From Deltaproteobacteria bacterium (GTDB lineage: Bacteria > Desulfobacterota > Desulfobulbia > Desulfobulbales > BM004), in NCBI GenBank assembly GCA_019312695.1, contig JAFDCT010000249.1, positions 1 to 8,985 of the forward strand: 8,985 nt of DNA, given 5' to 3'. The position numbers and the translations under genes are program-made. Below, piece after piece: positions 6,646-8,985 of the stretch (within the stretch, counting starts at the first letter, position 1; each line of letters starts with the position of its first letter). The notes below the pieces were generated by a model. The model saw only the letters and a program-made list of their open reading frames with translations. It was not told the origin of the DNA and did not search any database.

Positions 6646-7972
6646 AGTTGGAAAACCCAAAAACGTGTTTGAAAGCGAGATGCCCGGTTTCGAGATTGAA
6701 GGGCTGCTGCGGGAAGCAATAGGCCTGAAGGTCACTTCCATAGGCAAACCCATTATTGATCGTGCTGTTCAGAGACGCATGAGGGCTTTGGCGCTTGATA
6801 ATCAGGATACCTATGTCGAAATACTTAAATCATCAGCTGTTGAACTGCGTTATCTGACAGAAGAAGTTGTTATTCCGGAAACATGGTTTTTCAGGGACCG
6901 TGAGCCTTTCAGGGCCATGACTCAATACCTGGTAAGCAATTGGGCACCAAGACACAGTAACAGCATCTTCAAAGTACTCAGTGTACCCTGTTCAACTGGT
7001 GAAGAACCTTACTCGATTGCCATGTCCATTCTAGGTGCAGGCTGGCCGCCAGAAAAATTTTCTGTCCATGCGGTTGATATCAGTCATCGCTGTATTACCA
7101 GAGCCAAGGAAGGTATCTATACAGAAAACTCTTTTCGGGGTTCTGACCTTATTTACAGGTCCCGGTATTTTCAAAAACACCCTAAACACTATATCCTAAA
7201 GGATTATATCCGTGAAAAAGTACATTTTCATACCGGCAATATTTTAAACAAAGCTTTTATGAAGGAATTGGGTTTTTTTGATGTTATATTTTTCCGTAAT
7301 GTACTGATATATTTTGATACACATTCAAAAAAGCAGGCAATTGATACTCTTTGCGAAATTCTAAACAATGACGGCATGGTAATTGTGGGACATGCCGAAG
7401 CCAATCTTCTCAGTAGTTTTCCTTTCGTTCCTGCCCCATATCAGCAGGCTTTCGCCTTTTACAGGAAACCGAAACAGGTAGTATATGTTGAAAGAAAAAA
7501 TAAAAAAACTGTCATCTCGCCCTCTTCTCAACAAAAAAAAACCTATACCAAGAAACATTTTCCAACACCCCAAAAACCTAAAAATAAAATCCCTGATTTG
7601 GGGTTGGCACACAGTTTGGCGAATAAGGGTGAACTGAAGAAGGCACGTATAATCTGTCAGGAATATATTGATAGGTATGGTCCCTCGGCCCAGGCATTTT
7701 TTCTCCTCGGTATTATTCATGAAGCTGCAAATGATGCAGACCAGGCTGAAAAGTTATTTCGCAAGACACTTTACCTTGATCCCAATCATGAAGAAGCCTT
7801 GATCTTTCTCTTGCTTCTGACTCAAAAAAAAGATGACGACACTGAATCCAGAATCCTGAAGAAAAGAATAGCCCGAGTACAAGGGGAAAAAGCCACGCTG
7901 CAGCATAATGATCAGTCGCATACCGCTGTTGAACCAAACAAAACGCTCCTTAATGATAATGCAGACAGCTGA
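6638..7972 (+). CDS. wspC: CheR-type receptor methyltransferase with C-terminal TPR, WspC-like
   Basis: This is an S-adenosylmethionine-dependent methyltransferase that would modify glutamates of the receptor for adaptation. It has 444 residues from ATG 6638. The N-terminal CheR helical domain covers about 15-75 and leads into EEVVIPETWFFRDREPF, the conserved CheR junction. The SAM pocket shows VPCSTGEEPYS at 116-126, DISHRCITRAKEGIY near 148-162, and RNVLIYF at 220-226. A lysine-rich linker (about 280-315, with an A9 DNA run) joins it to tetratricopeptide-like repeats at about 321-400: LGLAHSLANKGELKKA and a second copy FFLLGIIHEAANDADQAEKLF with DPNHEEAL. WspC and other CheR proteins of non-flagellar systems have such TPRs. 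The start overlaps the wspB-like gene by 8 bases; a TTG at 6629 is a possible alternative. The stop lies inside the next gene. Methyltransferase identity is firm. Confidence 0.93.
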   Translation: MHKVGKPKNVFESEMPGFEIEGLLREAIGLKVTSIGKPIIDRAVQRRMRALALDNQDTYVEILKSSAVELRYLTEEVVIPETWFFRDREPFRAMTQYLVSNWAPRHSNSIFKVLSVPCSTGEEPYSIAMSILGAGWPPEKFSVHAVDISHRCITRAKEGIYTENSFRGSDLIYRSRYFQKHPKHYILKDYIREKVHFHTGNILNKAFMKELGFFDVIFFRNVLIYFDTHSKKQAIDTLCEILNNDGMVIVGHAEANLLSSFPFVPAPYQQAFAFYRKPKQVVYVERKNKKTVISPSSQQKKTYTKKHFPTPQKPKNKIPDLGLAHSLANKGELKKARIICQEYIDRYGPSAQAFFLLGIIHEAANDADQAEKLFRKTLYLDPNHEEALIFLLLLTQKKDDDTESRILKKRIARVQGEKATLQHNDQSHTAVEPNKTLLNDNADS

Positions 7973-8645
7973 ATTAAAAATCGATGATTGCTGGAATCGT
8001 ATAGGGATATGGCGGTCAGGCAAAGAAAAATGTCCTGAACTCGACATAGTTATCCATTGCCGAAACTGCCCGGTATTCTCAAGAACCGGTCATAAGTTAT
8101 TGCGCACCCCTCCTCCGGAAGGATACCGGAGTGAATGTACAAAGGTTCTTGCAACTAAAAAAGAAATAAAACCATTGAATGTCAAAACCGCTTTTGTTTT
8201 TCGTACTGGAAATAATTGGTTGGCCCTCCCTTCCCATATGATTCAAGAAGTGGTTAATATGGGACAAATTCATTCCCTTCCCAATATAAACAGTAACGTT
8301 CTGCGAGGTCTTGTCAATATTCACGGCCAACTACAGATATGTGTATCCATCGGCAGGGTTTTGGGTATTGAAAAGCGCACAAGAACCGAGGAGGAACTTG
8401 CACCAGACCATATTTCCCCGGAGCGGCTTGTAGTGGTGAAACAAGAAAACCATCTCGTGGCCTTCCCGGTAAGTGAAGTCAAAGGAATTATTCATTATAC
8501 CACTGATATGGTAAAAGATCCACCTGTAACGGTATCCGGTTCGAAAGCTGTGTATACTGAAGGGATACTCCAATTGGAAGGTAAGGATATCGGTTTGCTG
8601 AAAGACAGGCCTCTATTTAAAAAACTTACAAAGGATTTCGGATGA
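7953..8645 (+). CDS. wspD: CheW-domain protein with cysteine-rich N-terminus, WspD-like
   Basis: This is a 230-residue coupling protein. Residues 12-42 read DCWNRIGIW, then CPEL, then HCRNCPVF. Cysteines 13, 27, 36 and 39 form a possible metal-binding or redox site. As I recall, this 'DCWNRIGVWGD...HCRNCPV' start is characteristic of WspD proteins and absent from ordinary CheW. A CheW domain follows from about residue 75 to the end: TAFVFRTGNNWLALPSHMIQEV, then LRGLVNIHGQLQICVSIGRVL matching the CheW NxRGxxxPVxDL region. Later, VVKQENHLVAFPVSEVKGI forms the second subdomain. The start is uncertain: ATG 7953, ATG 7959 and ATG 7908 are all in frame and inside the CheR gene, with no clear ribosome site. 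The position just before DCW favours 7953 or 7959. The stop overlaps the next gene by four bases (ATGA). Confidence 0.88.
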   Translation: MIMQTAELKIDDCWNRIGIWRSGKEKCPELDIVIHCRNCPVFSRTGHKLLRTPPPEGYRSECTKVLATKKEIKPLNVKTAFVFRTGNNWLALPSHMIQEVVNMGQIHSLPNINSNVLRGLVNIHGQLQICVSIGRVLGIEKRTRTEEELAPDHISPERLVVVKQENHLVAFPVSEVKGIIHYTTDMVKDPPVTVSGSKAVYTEGILQLEGKDIGLLKDRPLFKKLTKDFG

Positions 8646-8985
8646 CATCCAGCAATGGCCGTAACATCAGCGACATGTCCATGATGGATATGTTTCGTAT
8701 GGAAGCTGAGAATCACTGCAATCAGCTTTCAGAAGATTTGCTCGCCCTGGAAAAGGATCCGACAGCATCCGAGCTCCTTGAGTCATTGATGCGTGCATCC
8801 CATTCCATGAAAGGTGCAGCCCTGGTCGTTGAGCTGCATTCCGCAGTCCAGCTTGCCCATGCCATGGAGGATGTTTTCGTGGCAGCTCAGAATGAAAAGA
8901 TTCTCCTGAACCAAGAAGGGATCGACCTGTTGCTTGAAGGCGTTGATATGCTGAATTCCATTTCACTTGCAGCAGATGATGATAT
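8642..8985 (+). CDS. wspE: CheA-type histidine kinase, WspE-like, Hpt domain only (cut by window end)
   Basis: The first 114 residues are present. They form a histidine phosphotransfer (Hpt) domain, the N-terminal P1 module of CheA kinases. MDMFRMEAENHCNQLSEDLL at 15-34 is the first helix, ALEKDP follows, then RASHSMKGAA with the phosphoacceptor H54. VQLAHAMEDVF follows, and then EGIDLLLEGVDMLNSI. WspE opens in the same way. The remaining kinase, CheW-like and possible receiver domains lie beyond 8985 and cannot be judged. The ATG at 8642 overlaps the stop of the wspD-like gene as ATGA, the classic arrangement for coupled translation, and gives an unambiguous start just before the Hpt domain. 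In a Wsp-type pathway this kinase would phosphorylate a WspR-like cyclic-di-GMP synthase and a CheB (WspF). Confidence 0.9.
   Translation, partial: MTSSNGRNISDMSMMDMFRMEAENHCNQLSEDLLALEKDPTASELLESLMRASHSMKGAALVVELHSAVQLAHAMEDVFVAAQNEKILLNQEGIDLLLEGVDMLNSISLAADDD

Overview
The window looks like chromosome from a moderately AT-rich Gram-negative bacterium, most likely a Desulfobacterota (former Deltaproteobacteria) lineage. This is an inference. It rests on a cysteine-rich 'two-CW'-type domain, which I associate mainly with that group, and on the overall flavour of the proteins. No RNA genes, insertion sequences, CRISPR arrays or prophage genes were seen.

Left part (1-1864). The window opens inside umuC, the error-prone polymerase V catalytic subunit; its C-terminal two thirds are present, including the clamp-binding motif. 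On the same strand follow an XRE-type helix-turn-helix protein fused to a two-CW cysteine domain and a 64-residue protein of unknown function. A short DUF4177-like protein lies on the opposite strand, with a hairpin just past its stop codon.

Middle part (1984-4372). This holds a family 2 glycosyltransferase with a C-terminal hydrophobic segment, and a complete asparaginyl-tRNA synthetase (asnS). They appear to be housekeeping or accessory genes unrelated to their neighbours.

Right part (4539-8985, running off the end). Five tightly packed genes occur in the order MCP receptor, CheW, CheR-TPR, CheW with a cysteine-rich N-terminus, and CheA (start only). Every junction between them overlaps by 4 to 20 bases, so they form one translationally coupled operon. 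The order and several sequence signatures match wspA-wspB-wspC-wspD-wspE of the pseudomonad Wsp surface-sensing system. That pathway controls cyclic-di-GMP synthesis through WspR instead of the flagellar motor. By analogy, the membrane receptor would be coupled by two CheW proteins to a CheA hybrid kinase and adapted by the CheR-TPR methyltransferase. The rest of the kinase, any CheB (WspF) and the output regulator (WspR or a substitute) lie beyond the right edge, so the output is unknown here.

The points most worth a second look are the Wsp-type operon outside Pseudomonas, a four-cysteine N-terminal motif on the second CheW that resembles the two-CW domain of the upstream regulator, and a nine-A tract between the methyltransferase and TPR halves of CheR.
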